Assembly: GCA_030427245.1 (NCBI GenBank)
Contig: JAUHXA010000053.1
Coordinates: forward strand, 1-50,617
Source: Bacteroidia bacterium
Lineage (GTDB): Bacteria > Bacteroidota > Bacteroidia > Chitinophagales > UBA2359
Reading direction: 5' to 3'
Length of the DNA: 50,617 bases
The notes under the pieces are model-generated. The model worked only from the letters and a program-made list of their open reading frames with translations, was not told the origin of the DNA and searched no databases. This document shows positions 33,925 through 41,187 of the stretch, piece after piece. The first letter of the stretch is position 1. Every line of letters begins with the position of its first letter. A program made the position numbers and the translations under genes.

Positions 33925-35481
33925 ATGAGCAGTTATTATTTTACCGAAGAACACGAACTATTCAGACAGAGTTTTAGGGCTTTTTTGGAGAAGGAAGCGA
34001 TGCCACATATTGACGAATGGGAAGAAAAACGTAGGATTCCAAGAGATATTTGGAAGAAAATGGGAGAGATGGGCTTTTTGGGTTTGTCTTATCCAGAAGA
34101 GTATGGAGGGATGAACTTGGATTTCTTCTACGATGTGGTCTTCAATGAAGAATTGGGACGCACCAATTCGGGTGGTTTTGCGATTACCCAACAGGTGACA
34201 CAGTACATGTCTGGACCTTATGTATTGAAGTATGGTTCGGAGGAATTGAAGCAAAAATATTTACCAGGTATCATCAACGGTGACTTGATTTGTTCGATTG
34301 GAATTACCGAGCCGGGAGCAGGTTCGGATGCTGCAAACATTCAAACAAGAGCCGTTAATAAGGGCGACCATTACATCGTGAATGGTTCTAAGACCTTTAT
34401 TACCAATGGCGTGTATGGAGATTTTATCATAACGGTCGTAAAGACAAATCCAGAATTGGGTTCGGCAGGCGTGAGTTTGTTGGTCATTGATAGGAATGCA
34501 GAAGGGGTTTCGGCTCGCAAATTGAAGAAATTGGGCTGGCACGCTTCGGACACCGCAGAGTTGAGTTTTGACAATGTGAAAGTGCCTGCCATGAATCTGA
34601 TTGGTGAAGAAGGAAAGGGTTTTTACTACTTGATGAATGGGCTGCAATTGGAGCGTTTGTGTGCGGTGCCTGCTGCGGTGAGTAGTATGGAACATGCCAT
34701 TGATTTGACGCTTCAATACATGTCGGAGCGGGAAGCTTTCGGACGACCGATTAACAAATTTCAAGTTTTGCGGCATCGAGTCGCACAGATGGCGAGTGAA
34801 ATTGAAGCATTGAAGGCGTTTACCTATCAGTGCTGCAAAATGTATGGTGATGGTGTGTATGACGTGAAATTGTGTTCGATGGCAAAATTGTTGGCGACTG
34901 AATTGTGCGAAAAGGTAGCGACTCAATGTTTGCAAATGTATGGTGGTTATGGTTTTATGGAGGAATATCCGATGGCGAGGATGTATCGGGATGTGCGTGT
35001 AGGTACGATTGGAGGTGGTTCTTCTGAGATTATGAGAGAGATTATTGCCAAGATTGTGATTGATGGACAGGGCTATAAAAAAGCGGGGCAAAACTCAAAT
35101 ACAAGTTCAAAATCAAATACGACACGTTCTGCTGCAAAACCGAAAGCGACTGCAACTACTTCAAATGGTCAAACAAATGGCATATTGACGGTAGCGGACA
35201 TTTTACCTTCGATTCAGGCACAGGCTGCAAAAGCTTCGCCTTTGGGTAAGACTTTGAAGTTTGATTTTGGAGGCGAACAGTTGTTTATTGACGGAACAGG
35301 AGCAGAAAATGTGGTTTCGGCAACGGATGGCGAGGCGGATTGTTCGGTGAAACTTTCATTGGAGGACTTTGTGGCTTTGACCAAAGGTGAACTGAACCCA
35401 ATGGGTGCGGTGATGAGTGGGAAGGTGCGAATTGATGGGGATATGATGGTTGCCATGAAATTGCAGGAATTGTTTGCTTAA
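33925..35481 (+). CDS. Acyl-CoA dehydrogenase fused to an SCP2 sterol-carrier domain
   Basis: A 518-residue two-domain protein, ATG at 33925. Residues 1-385 are a complete acyl-CoA dehydrogenase (ITEPGAGSDAANIQT, NGSKTFITNG, MYGGYGFMEEYPMARMYRDVR). The MCAD base position is Gly (IGGGSSE), but Glu243 in NGLQLERL matches the isovaleryl-CoA dehydrogenase base. A Ser/Thr/Asn/Lys-rich linker (about 386-417) leads to an SCP2 domain (about 418-518) with DGEADCSVKLSLEDFVAL and GKVRIDGDMMVAMKL. SCP2 domains bind lipids and fatty acyl-CoA, so the fusion may feed hydrophobic substrates to the active site. Last gene of the block. Confidence 0.9.
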   Translation: MSSYYFTEEHELFRQSFRAFLEKEAMPHIDEWEEKRRIPRDIWKKMGEMGFLGLSYPEEYGGMNLDFFYDVVFNEELGRTNSGGFAITQQVTQYMSGPYVLKYGSEELKQKYLPGIINGDLICSIGITEPGAGSDAANIQTRAVNKGDHYIVNGSKTFITNGVYGDFIITVVKTNPELGSAGVSLLVIDRNAEGVSARKLKKLGWHASDTAELSFDNVKVPAMNLIGEEGKGFYYLMNGLQLERLCAVPAAVSSMEHAIDLTLQYMSEREAFGRPINKFQVLRHRVAQMASEIEALKAFTYQCCKMYGDGVYDVKLCSMAKLLATELCEKVATQCLQMYGGYGFMEEYPMARMYRDVRVGTIGGGSSEIMREIIAKIVIDGQGYKKAGQNSNTSSKSNTTRSAAKPKATATTSNGQTNGILTVADILPSIQAQAAKASPLGKTLKFDFGGEQLFIDGTGAENVVSATDGEADCSVKLSLEDFVALTKGELNPMGAVMSGKVRIDGDMMVAMKLQELFA

Positions 35482-35533
35482 AAAATGCAGTGCGGTGAAA
35501 TTTTGAATGAAATTCCACCGCACTGCATTTTTT
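35480..35533. terminator. Bidirectional rho-independent terminator
   Basis: Perfect 18-bp stem: AAAAAATGCAGTGCGGTG (35480-35497) / complement at 35516-35533 with an 18-nt loop and T runs on either strand. It closes the acyl-CoA block and the convergent minus-strand gene, overlapping the last bases of both. Confidence 0.92.
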
Positions 35534-36179
35534 ATTTGAGTAAATCAAAGATATCCTTTTTAGAATCTTTTGGTTGTATAAACTTAGGCAAAATATCTGT
35601 CCAATTATGTAGAGGAAAAATCGATCGATATGGGTATTCCTGTTCTTCAAACTCAGGAATTCGATGAAGTGTGACCTCATGCATTTTTACTTTGTTTTTG
35701 TTACATTCGATTTCTTGCCTTCTGATTTGAAAAGCAAAAGGTAATTTGTTAGTAGAATTAGTAAAGGGAATATTTTGAAGCTTCATTATATCTTTTTCAG
35801 CTTTCAAAATTTTGAAAATTAAAATATCACACATTTCTCCTAACATAATTTTAGCTTCGGAAGAAGTATATCTATAATCTTTAGTAGGTTTCAAAGTTTT
35901 AGAAAAGTCAATTATTAAATATTCTCCTCCTCCGACAACATTGTATTTTAAATGTTTTTTATATACGTCACTATCAATAAAATATTGTCCATCTGGTGTT
36001 AATTCAAAATGAAATTCATAAAGTTGCCATAAAGCTTGTGCATGTATATCTCTAGGAGGTCTGGGTCTTTTTATTTCCCATTTGCCGATATAAAGCGGTA
36101 CTGGCTTAATGGAGTAGAGTATGAGTAAGGTTAGACACAATAGAGATGCATCTATCAAAAAGCATAATAGTTCGGGCAT
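35532..36179 (-). CDS. Hypothetical membrane-anchored protein
   Basis: A 215-residue protein with an N-terminal hydrophobic segment (LLCFLIDASLLCLTLLILY). The remainder begins YIGKWEIKRP and has FHFELTPDGQYFIDS, loosely resembling lipocalin-like GxW ... LxxDGxY patterns, then a charged helical part. No family recognised. The codon usage is more AT-rich than that of the neighbouring acyl-CoA genes, which hints at a different origin. Confidence 0.6.
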   Translation of the reverse strand: MPELLCFLIDASLLCLTLLILYSIKPVPLYIGKWEIKRPRPPRDIHAQALWQLYEFHFELTPDGQYFIDSDVYKKHLKYNVVGGGEYLIIDFSKTLKPTKDYRYTSSEAKIMLGEMCDILIFKILKAEKDIMKLQNIPFTNSTNKLPFAFQIRRQEIECNKNKVKMHEVTLHRIPEFEEQEYPYRSIFPLHNWTDILPKFIQPKDSKKDIFDLLK

Positions 36180-36357
36180 GGTGGTTAATTTTGGTGGTTA
36201 AGTAGGCTGTTTTTTAGATTTAGTTGATTTTTTATATGTGAAAGCCAAATGGACTTTTCCGAATCTTTGATTTGAGAGATGGGACTAACAAATTAGGTTG
36301 AAAACAGCAAAGTCAAAATTTGGGCCTATTTTTCCTGAGATTTGGAACAATAAAAGA

Positions 36358-36383
36358 GGCGATGTTTATGGAAGAACATCGCC
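36358..36383 (-). terminator. Hairpin GGCGATGTT / AACATCGCC
   Basis: Perfect 9-bp stem with an 8-nt loop; on the minus strand it is followed by TCTTTTATT, so it could terminate a minus-strand transcript, although no minus-strand gene is evident just upstream. It lies in the 606-bp gap 36180-36785, where I see no convincing gene. Confidence 0.4.
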
Positions 36384-36734
36384 AAATTTACTTTATTTTC
36401 ACGTAGAATTAGATGAGAGTGGTTGTTAAATTACCAACAGATTTATGATAGTTTTTCACAATAGTTTTCTGAGAACACTTTCTTATTTTACGCACTTATT
36501 CTTAGGCGCAAGGCTATTCCCACAATCAGTTTTATTTGCTTTTTGATTCGTTAGCAAGTTACTTCTAAAACAAAAAATCTACAATAAGCTTTTTTTGCAA
36601 AAGCACTTCTGGAAATAGGGAAAGTAAATTCTTTTTGTGGAGATTCTAAAATCATAGATGTTTGATAGTCAAGTTTTGATGTTTTTTTTGTGAAAGCTAA
36701 ACTTTCAAAAAACACCTTTTTAAAAAAATGCAAA

Positions 36735-36742
36735 TATCTTTG
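36735..36742 (+). promoter_or_regulatory. -7 element TATCTTTG
   Basis: Matches TAnnTTTG, 43 bp before the ATG of the 497-residue helical protein. No convincing -33 TTTG is seen. Confidence 0.45.
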
Positions 36743-36785
36743 TAGAAACAATTACTTCAACAAAAGCTCAAAATTAGCCTAGCTC

Positions 36786-38279
36786 ATGTCTTCCATGAAA
36801 TCCCAAACGTTCTATATTTTAAGAGGTTTTGACAATAAAGATTGGCAAGATTTGAAGTACTATTTTGAATCTCCATTTTTCTTCAATCCTCAAACAAGAG
36901 AGCCCATATTGCCTACCTTTGTCAATGTTCTGTACGAATATTTTGAAAGTAGAGTAGAGGAGAACCCTCAAAATCCCAGTTATGAGTATGTTTGGTCAAA
37001 ACTATATGGGAGAGAAGAAAAAATAGATACCAAACGGATTACCAATCTCCTGTCTAAGTTGGAAGACCATCTGAATACTTTTTTTGCACATCGTTTGGTA
37101 AAGGATGATTCTTCCTTGCTAAACAGTACGCGAGTGTTGAAATATCTAAATGGTAGAACTTCACAGAGTGAAGATACTCGCAAGTATTTCAAGCGTAAGT
37201 TGAGTAAATTTGAACGCTACTTCATTAAAGAGAAAGAACAATCTTCTGAATATTGGTATGCTTGCTATTTATTAGAAGTCGAAAAAGGGGTTTTCTTCAA
37301 AACAGAAGATAAATTCAATAGAGATACCTACCTCAAAAAAATAGTAGAAAACCTGGATTTTTTCTATGTTTTGGATAAACTAAAATACTTGTGCATCTTA
37401 TTGGATAGAAGTAAAACGACTGATGGAGATATAAGCGACTTGTCTATAGAGGAATTTAGTGATTATTTAGAAGTGTTTAAGACGGCAATGTCGGATGTTT
37501 CTCCACTTTTTAAGATGTATTATCATCTGTTGATGGGATTGACAAAGGAGGATTATACAATACACTATCAACGATTAGAAAAAGAATTCCTCAAGTCAGG
37601 TTTGGAAATTTCTTCACGAGAAAGAATTAATATAGGTGAGTTTATTATAAATTATTATGTAAGAAGAATCAATAAAGAGGAAACAGAATACAGGGGTATA
37701 TTGTATTCTTTTTACTTAGACTCACTGAAGCGAGATTTAATCACACTAAATGGAAGGATAGGTTATGGCAAATATCGAAACATTATCATTATTGCTATTC
37801 AAGAAGGAAAATGGGAGTGGGCAAAGGAATTTGCAAAAGATTATCAAAACAAAATTCATCCGATTCATCGGGCCAAAGATTCTTATTCTTATGCTCAAGC
37901 CATTTTGAGTTTTAGCCAAGAAAAACCTGATTATGAACAAACAGTGACTTATTTGGGGCAAATTCATTCTCGATTTGTTTTTTTTGTACTTTGGCGCAGA
38001 ACCTTATTGATTATGTGCTACTACGAATTGGGGGAACCTTACAGCAAAACCTTAGAACATGAATTGGATAGCTTCAAACAATACATCTATAAAAAAGAAC
38101 TAAAGGAACGAACGGAATCTTATCAAAACTTCGTTCGACTACTTAGACGAGTAGTCAAAATGACCGTATTTGAAGATGCCCAAACCAATTATCAACTCCT
38201 ACTTAGGGAAATTAAAGAAATCAAAAAACTTGTGCATAGAGATTGGCTCTTGGAAAAACTGAAATCAAAAGCGAAATAA
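36786..38279 (+). CDS. Large helical protein with SPFF motif, unknown function
   Basis: A 497-residue, almost entirely alpha-helical cytoplasmic protein, rich in Lys, Glu, Tyr and Phe. The N-terminus contains LKYYFESPFFFNPQTREPI, which resembles the L..F..SP.FN motif of a protein family expanded in Saprospiraceae-like genomes. Helix pairs through the middle suggest a TPR-like solenoid. No catalytic motif, signal peptide or membrane segment. Two start codons are possible (36786 and 36795). Its strong terminator is shared with a convergent 48-residue GG peptide. Function not known. Confidence 0.7.
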   Translation: MSSMKSQTFYILRGFDNKDWQDLKYYFESPFFFNPQTREPILPTFVNVLYEYFESRVEENPQNPSYEYVWSKLYGREEKIDTKRITNLLSKLEDHLNTFFAHRLVKDDSSLLNSTRVLKYLNGRTSQSEDTRKYFKRKLSKFERYFIKEKEQSSEYWYACYLLEVEKGVFFKTEDKFNRDTYLKKIVENLDFFYVLDKLKYLCILLDRSKTTDGDISDLSIEEFSDYLEVFKTAMSDVSPLFKMYYHLLMGLTKEDYTIHYQRLEKEFLKSGLEISSRERINIGEFIINYYVRRINKEETEYRGILYSFYLDSLKRDLITLNGRIGYGKYRNIIIIAIQEGKWEWAKEFAKDYQNKIHPIHRAKDSYSYAQAILSFSQEKPDYEQTVTYLGQIHSRFVFFVLWRRTLLIMCYYELGEPYSKTLEHELDSFKQYIYKKELKERTESYQNFVRLLRRVVKMTVFEDAQTNYQLLLREIKEIKKLVHRDWLLEKLKSKAK

Positions 38280-38290
38280 AACAAATCAAA

Positions 38291-38331
38291 AAGACCGCTA
38301 ACAAAAATATTCAATACCTGTTAGCGGTCTT
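38291..38331. terminator. Bidirectional rho-independent terminator
   Basis: Perfect 13-bp stem AAGACCGCTAACA (38291-38303) / TGTTAGCGGTCTT (38319-38331), 15-nt loop, with T or A runs at each side. Located between the helical-protein gene (plus) and the GG-peptide gene (minus). Confidence 0.92.
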
Positions 38332-38357
38332 TTCATTTAAAATAGAATTGGTTTGAT

Positions 38358-38504
38358 TTAGAAATCAACGTGTTCTTCTGTGACATCAGAGGCAGTATTA
38401 CCATTTCCTCCTTTGAGTACTTCAAGATTAGAAATAGCGAATTGACTAAATTCACTGAACACATTAGATAGAGCATTACCTGCAATAGGAGTTACGTTAG
38501 ACAT
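38358..38504 (-). CDS. Small double-glycine (GG) leader peptide, bacteriocin/RiPP-precursor-like
   Basis: A 48-residue open frame, ATG at 38502-38504 and TAA at 38358-38360. The peptide has a leader-like helix ending in ISNLEVLKGG (GG at 32-33), the form recognised by C39 peptidase/ABC exporters of bacteriocins and of Bacteroidota natural-product precursors, then a 15-residue acidic segment NGNTASDVTEEHVDF. It has its own TACCTTTG promoter element 60 bp upstream and a strong terminator downstream, which supports it as a real gene. No C39 transporter or modification enzyme is visible in the window. It could also be a plain small protein. Confidence 0.6.
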   Translation of the reverse strand: MSNVTPIAGNALSNVFSEFSQFAISNLEVLKGGNGNTASDVTEEHVDF

Positions 38505-38563
38505 GATGTTGATGTTTATTTAATTAATAAAAAGAGATGTTAGAAATGTCGTAATTACTATTA

Positions 38564-38571
38564 CAAAGGTA
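38564..38571 (-). promoter_or_regulatory. -7 element TACCTTTG for the GG peptide
   Basis: Perfect TAnnTTTG on the minus strand, 60 bp upstream of the peptide ATG. The rest of the 423-bp gap 38505-38927 contains a tandem repeat but no convincing gene. Confidence 0.5.
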
Positions 38572-38724
38572 TTGGGATGTAACGAGTTGTCTTACAGAGT
38601 GTTTCCGTATGTTTTGAAGAGTTTTGTGTTTCTTTTACAGATATTTTCTGGTCTTTGCATAGTTTTTGCAGAGTAATAGATATTGATTAATATTATTGTT
38701 ATGGACTAAAAATTAGCGCAATGA

Positions 38725-38761
38725 AAAGTTTTTATGTCGTTGGGAAAGTTTTTATGTCGTT
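38725..38761 (+). repeat. Tandem 17-bp repeat
   Basis: AAAGTTTTTATGTCGTT occurs at 38725-38741 and again at 38745-38761, a period of 20 bp (about two helical turns), in the gap before the plus-strand gene at 38928. The spacing suits an operator for a dimeric or tandem-binding regulator. Confidence 0.55.
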
Positions 38762-38927
38762 TGTTAGAAGACGAGGACCTTGGTATTGTTTATGTGCATT
38801 TTTTTATCCATCTTTTCACTTGTTCAATTTTTCTTTTTGAAGGTTAGGTGGAACTTACCATGAATTAAATAATCATGGACGTTTCATTTGTTTTGCATAG
38901 TTTTTCCATATTCCCAAAAGCAACAAG

Positions 38928-39746
38928 ATGAAATTTCAGGTAAAAACATTGGAGCAGTTGCTAACAAAGGCTGTTCAACAGACCAATAAATCACTCAATC
39001 ATGCTGATCTGGCAGAAATGACAGCCGAAATAAATGCAGATATTGAAGAAGGAAGACTAAACGGTGTGAGAATAGGAGAGAAGTATATTTATGACAGCAT
39101 TTACCGACAGTTTAAGAATTTGGGAGAGGAGGAGGACTTGAACCTAAACAAAAAATATGTAGACACAATTGCAAGGTACGCAGGGTATGAAAACTTCAAT
39201 GCTATTGATGCCTCAGGTACTTCCTTATCCAAAATGGGGGATGAGATAATAAATCGCTGTGGCGGAACTTGGAAAAGTTATGTTCGCACCAATTCGGGGA
39301 GGTCAGAACTATTGATAGCACCTTTGCAGATTTCAGAGTCAAATGGTAAAACCATTATTCAAATGAAAGGAGAAAACAATGTGATATATGATTCAGATTT
39401 GAGTTTACGAGGTGGATGTTTGAGGTGTCTGTTGGACGGAAGGGAGAAGGACGATAGGCAAATATATATGGTGATGAAACTGGGAGTGGCTGCAAAACCA
39501 ACAGTTTTGTTGGGTATCTTTGCAGGAATGTCGAATAGTGGAATGCCTATTGGCGGTCGAGAGGTTTGGGTGAGAGAACAGGAAGATGTGTCTTTTGAAG
39601 AGCTGAATCATCAAGTGGTGAATATGGAAGATAGCAATGTGGAGATAGACGAAAATATCTTATTCTACTTCAAAAAGAAGAACAAAAACTGCTGGAAAGG
39701 TACGCTTCCAAGCAGTTTTGATAGAAGGGATTTGAAAAATGAGTAG
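38928..39746 (+). CDS. Two-domain protein of unknown function next to a TIR gene
   Basis: A 272-residue protein. The N-terminal helical part (1-95) ends in KKYVDTIARYAGYENFNAI, resembling the L..la.y.GY.nw..f segment of small helical domains attached to many Bacteroidota signalling and conflict proteins. The rest (about 105-240) looks beta-rich (GTWKSYVRTNSGRSELLIAP, VYDSD-type strands, VLLGIFAGMSNSGMPIGGREVWV) and could be a ligand-sensing domain. It ends 1 bp before the convergent TIR gene. No family is named with confidence; no catalytic site seen. Confidence 0.6.
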   Translation: MKFQVKTLEQLLTKAVQQTNKSLNHADLAEMTAEINADIEEGRLNGVRIGEKYIYDSIYRQFKNLGEEEDLNLNKKYVDTIARYAGYENFNAIDASGTSLSKMGDEIINRCGGTWKSYVRTNSGRSELLIAPLQISESNGKTIIQMKGENNVIYDSDLSLRGGCLRCLLDGREKDDRQIYMVMKLGVAAKPTVLLGIFAGMSNSGMPIGGREVWVREQEDVSFEELNHQVVNMEDSNVEIDENILFYFKKKNKNCWKGTLPSSFDRRDLKNE

Positions 39747-39747
39747 T

Positions 39748-40530
39748 TTATAAGATTTTACCGTTAAGGCTGGATATTATTTTTGTGAAATTCAATTTTA
39801 AGCTATTATTATCTTCTGGTTCAATATTAGAAAAATCCTCCAATGTGATGTTTGTAGGCAATAAATAAGGGTCGGCAATATCACCATTTTCAACATGGTC
39901 ACGATATTCATGAAAATCACAAACTTGCCCATCTTCATTGTATAGAAAAACCCATAAATTTTTCTCTATCAAAGTGTTTTTTATAGAACTAATGATTTTG
40001 TCAAAAGACAAATCAAATGGATAAGGTGAAAATATCTTATTTTTTGATTGCTCCATTTTGTCTATAAGGCGTTTTATCAGAGAAGATTGTTCTGCACAAA
40101 TATATTTGGAGATTTGTGCTGCCATAGCTTCGATACCCATAGTGTCCTTAATCACAAACCTATCTGCAAATACAGGGAAATGAGTGACAAATTCAGGATA
40201 GCTAATATCATGTAAAACAGGAATAATCATTCTTTGACCAAGCATTTCTTTGGCAAAAAAGGCGCCCACTTCTGTAAAAAACCACTTACTCTGTATGGTA
40301 CTTTTACTGAAGATAGCAAGGCAATATTTAGACTGTTTAATCGCTTCATTGATATCATACAGTACAAAGTCAAGTATTCCATCTTTAAACTTAATACTGG
40401 AAAACCATGGGCTGATGCTGTATTTGTTGTGAAGGATTTCATACAGTTTGTTGGCAAAGTCTCTATCTTTGGTTGAGAAAGAAATGAAGATGTCATATCT
40501 CGGAAAATCAGAAGGCAAGGTTAGTATCAT
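39748..40530 (-). CDS. TIR domain protein
   Basis: A 260-residue protein with an N-terminal TIR domain (about 9-145): YDIFISFSTKDRDFANKLYE, then SPWFSSIKFKDG, AIKQSKYCLAIFSKSTIQSKWFFTEVGAFF and MIIPVLHDI. Glu87 in SKWFFTE is at the position of the catalytic Glu of NAD-hydrolysing TIRs. The C-terminal ~110 residues are unassigned (VFLYNEDGQVCDFHEYRDHV). Bacterial TIR proteins commonly act as NADase effectors or signal generators in anti-phage defence. No Thoeris ThsA-like gene is adjacent; the abutting 272-residue gene is the only candidate partner. Confidence 0.88.
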   Translation of the reverse strand: MILTLPSDFPRYDIFISFSTKDRDFANKLYEILHNKYSISPWFSSIKFKDGILDFVLYDINEAIKQSKYCLAIFSKSTIQSKWFFTEVGAFFAKEMLGQRMIIPVLHDISYPEFVTHFPVFADRFVIKDTMGIEAMAAQISKYICAEQSSLIKRLIDKMEQSKNKIFSPYPFDLSFDKIISSIKNTLIEKNLWVFLYNEDGQVCDFHEYRDHVENGDIADPYLLPTNITLEDFSNIEPEDNNSLKLNFTKIISSLNGKIL

Positions 40531-40623
40531 GATAGGCTTGGTTTAATATAACAACAGTTCGATAGTTAATCATCCAACATCAAAATAACTTAATTGAGTT
40601 CCATAAGTATTATTATCAAAACG

Positions 40624-41073
40624 TTAAGAAGTTCGCACCTTATCCAACAACTCATTCAAAACCCTCAAATCATTTTCTTCTAAATTTCCCAAAACACCGT
40701 CCAATTCATGCTGCTGTTTATCAATTTGCAGAATCAATAGACGACCTTTTTCAGAAATCGCCACATCCACCAAACGCCTGTCTTTCTTACATTGCGTTCT
40801 CTCCACCATACCTTTCTTGTACAACCTGTCCACAATTCGAGAAACATCCGACATTCTATCCAACATTCTTTCCCTAATTTCGCAGGTAGAAATAGGAACA
40901 GACTGACCATTTAATATTCTCAAAACGTTGAATTGCTGCAAAGTAACTCCAAAAGGTTTCAGGATTTCTTTCAAACGTCCACTTACCCAGTTGTAGGTAT
41001 AAATGAGATTGATTACTCCTTTCTGACGCTCATTCCTAAAAGTCGACTGTTTGATTTCCTGCTGTAAGTTCAT
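40624..41073 (-). CDS. MarR family transcriptional regulator
   Basis: A 149-residue winged-helix regulator: dimerisation helices at both ends, recognition region ISTCEIRERMLDRMSDVSRIVDRLYKKGMVERTQCKKDRRLVDVAIS, where D..R is the wing motif. It is divergent from the TonB-dependent receptor with 114 bp between them. It may regulate itself or the uptake genes; inferred from position only. Confidence 0.93.
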   Translation of the reverse strand: MNLQQEIKQSTFRNERQKGVINLIYTYNWVSGRLKEILKPFGVTLQQFNVLRILNGQSVPISTCEIRERMLDRMSDVSRIVDRLYKKGMVERTQCKKDRRLVDVAISEKGRLLILQIDKQQHELDGVLGNLEENDLRVLNELLDKVRTS

Positions 41074-41115
41074 TGCAATTAATTGATGATAAGTCCGAAC
41101 AAAAATAACTGTTTA

Positions 41116-41123
41116 CAAAGGTA
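41116..41123 (-). promoter_or_regulatory. -7 element TACCTTTG for marR
   Basis: TAnnTTTG match on the minus strand, 43 bp upstream of the MarR ATG. Confidence 0.45.
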
Positions 41124-41174
41124 GGCCTTCTAAAGCAAATTGAATAGAAGCAAATAAAATTCACAAACTTAACT

Positions 41175-41182
41175 TAATTTTG
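41175..41182 (+). promoter_or_regulatory. -7 element TAATTTTG for the TonB-dependent receptor
   Basis: TAATTTTG ends 5 bp before the ATG at 41188, which would give a leaderless mRNA if used. Confidence 0.35.
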
Positions 41183-41187
41183 CCATC

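Noticed and set aside
36551-36751. 66-residue minus-strand frame
   Set aside because: Covers the probable promoter of the helical-protein gene; no domain pattern.
38721-38840. 39-codon plus-strand frame starting MKSFYVVGK
   Set aside because: Built from the tandem 17-bp repeat followed by random Phe-rich sequence; no support as a gene.
41074-41187. Cobalamin riboswitch before the BtuB-like receptor
   Set aside because: The gap is only 114 bp and contains no B12-box-like or long paired structure.
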